Assembly (NCBI GenBank): GCA_027064245.1 | Contig: JAMOPZ010000436.1 | Span: 1 to 6,761, forward strand | Origin: Campylobacterales bacterium | GTDB taxonomy: Bacteria; Campylobacterota; Campylobacteria; Campylobacterales; Arcobacteraceae | Reading direction: 5' to 3' | DNA: 6,761 nucleotides | Shown: positions 6,200 to 6,761 of the stretch, piece by piece | How positions within the stretch are numbered: the stretch's first letter is position 1 | How the letters are laid out: the number at the start of each line of letters is the position of its first letter | The notes under the pieces: model-generated | Told to the model about the DNA's origin: nothing | The model's database searches: none | Seen by the model: the letters and a program-made list of their open reading frames with translations, nothing else | Translations under genes and position numbers: made by a program

Positions 6200-6615
6200 A
6201 AAAAGCTTTTTCTCTTTTGGAGCTTATTTTTACTATCTCAATTATAGCAATTATTGCAACAGTTGCTATACCTAAATTTTCAAATACACTAGAAAAAGCA
6301 AATATTGTAAAACTAAAAAGTGATATTTCAGCCATAAGAGAAGGTCTTACTAGATATAAAACAAATTTTATCTTAAAAGGTGAAGATAATTTTGAGCAAG
6401 AAAATTTAGATAAAGATGAATTATTATTTAAAAAAGTTATAGATTATAATATAATATCTTCAAAATCAGGTGGTTCTTGGGAAAAGATATCCAATAACAG
6501 TTATAATGCATATGTAAACTCGACGGATTTTGTAGAGTTTATATATGATAAAGATAATTTTACTTTTGATTGTAATATTAAAAAAAATATCTATTGTGAA
6601 AAATTAACACAGTAA
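6196..6615 (+). CDS. Type II/IV pseudopilin-like protein
   Basis: The 139-residue protein begins with a class III (prepilin) signal: MKKA followed by FSLLEL, with cleavage expected between A4 and F5. Mature residue 1 is Phe (N-methylation site) and residue 5 is Glu (E9 of the precursor). A hydrophobic helix runs over about 5-25 and ends at P26. The soluble C-terminal part has a W..I....Y.AYV pattern and two cysteines, C126 and C134, close enough for a disulfide. This fits minor pseudopilins of type II secretion or DNA uptake systems in Campylobacterota (for example CtsG-like), but no other secretion or competence gene is in the window, so the system is not determined. Translation is coupled to murB by ATGA. 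It is the last plus-strand gene before the convergent cysteine synthase gene. Confidence 0.83.
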   Translation: MKKAFSLLELIFTISIIAIIATVAIPKFSNTLEKANIVKLKSDISAIREGLTRYKTNFILKGEDNFEQENLDKDELLFKKVIDYNIISSKSGGSWEKISNNSYNAYVNSTDFVEFIYDKDNFTFDCNIKKNIYCEKLTQ

Positions 6616-6619
6616 TTTT

Positions 6620-6761
6620 TTAAAATAACTCACTGGTTAAATACCTTTCAGCTGTATCACATAGAAAAGTTATAATCTTTTTATTTTTATATTTTTTTGA
6701 TATTTTATTAGCTCCATATATATTAGCTCCTGAGCTAATACCTACTAAAAGTCCCTCTTTT
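6620..6761 (-). CDS. cysK: Cysteine synthase (O-acetylserine sulfhydrylase), C-terminal 46 residues only
   Basis: On the minus strand, a frame open to the window edge ends with TAA at 6622-6620. It encodes KEGLLVGISSGAN near its start and CDTAERYLTSELF at its end. These match the conserved EGLLVGISSGA and LPDTGERYLSTxLF segments of CysK, a PLP enzyme that makes cysteine from O-acetylserine and sulfide. The differences are CDTAERY for PDTGERY and a second Gly-Ala-Asn in GANIYGAN. Only the tail is visible, so the active-site lysine and the substrate loop cannot be checked. CysM or a related beta-family PLP enzyme remains possible. The gene is convergent with the pseudopilin gene, and only 4 bases separate the two stops. 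Confidence 0.82.
   Translation of the reverse strand, partial: KEGLLVGISSGANIYGANKISKKYKNKKIITFLCDTAERYLTSELF

Noticed and set aside
6126..6335. A 69-codon minus-strand open frame across the murB/pseudopilin junction
   Set aside because: It is opposite to two well supported genes and its hydrophobic product mirrors the AT-rich codons of the pilin helix.
6721..6740. Perfect inverted repeat with 9-base arms and a 2-base centre (TATTAGCTC / GAGCTAATA), plus a 10-base direct repeat of TATTAGCTCC at 6706
   Set aside because: It lies inside the cysteine synthase coding region and encodes the conserved Ile-Ser-Ser-Gly-Ala-Asn segment. There is no T-run on either side and it is far from the gene end, so coincidence of codons is the simplest reading.

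Overview
The window is strongly AT-rich and tightly packed. It carries twelve plus-strand genes in a row, with gaps of 34 bases or less and several overlaps, and then the tail of one convergent minus-strand gene. The gene content points to Campylobacterota (epsilonproteobacteria). The markers are a short adenylate kinase, a CcoS protein for cbb3 oxidase, a short MurB, an MqnD of the futalosine menaquinone pathway with an HSPDADDIF-type N-terminus, and an Aer/CetB-like single-PAS protein next to CheW. The low GC would fit the Arcobacter group, but I cannot prove a genus from the sequence.

Layout. Bases 1-380 hold most of a single-domain, Aer-like PAS protein that starts just outside the window. 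Next come CheW (398-874) and a stand-alone receiver (877-1272). Two nucleotide-linked genes follow: adk (1300-1869) and a CinA/MoCF-domain protein without the amidase domain (1883-2626). A second signalling gene (2629-3357) joins a CheA-type Hpt domain to a receiver whose acidic pair is gone. Then come ccoS (3362-3589), an orphan Dpp/Opp-like ABC ATPase (3579-4169), an unknown small membrane protein (4204-4554), mqnD (4563-5429), murB (5429-6199) and a type II/IV pseudopilin-like protein (6196-6615). The C-terminal end of a cysteine synthase (6620-6761, minus strand) meets the pseudopilin gene tail to tail with 4 bases between them.

How the genes may work together. The left part looks like a chemosensory module (redox PAS sensor, CheW coupler, receiver, Hpt-receiver), but neither a CheA kinase nor a methyl-accepting protein lies in the window, so those partners must be elsewhere. 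Several other genes concern energy metabolism: Adk (adenylate balance), CcoS (terminal oxidase assembly) and MqnD (menaquinone). An energy-taxis theme is therefore plausible, although house-keeping genes are commonly mixed into long operons in this phylum. MurB, the ABC ATPase and the pseudopilin do not obviously fit that theme.

I saw no RNA genes, insertion sequences, CRISPR arrays, convincing promoters or terminators. No stretch over 300 bases lacks a gene. The least ordinary items are the Hpt/pseudo-receiver protein, the split signalling cluster, the CinA-like gene next to adk, and the orphan ABC ATPase overlapping ccoS.
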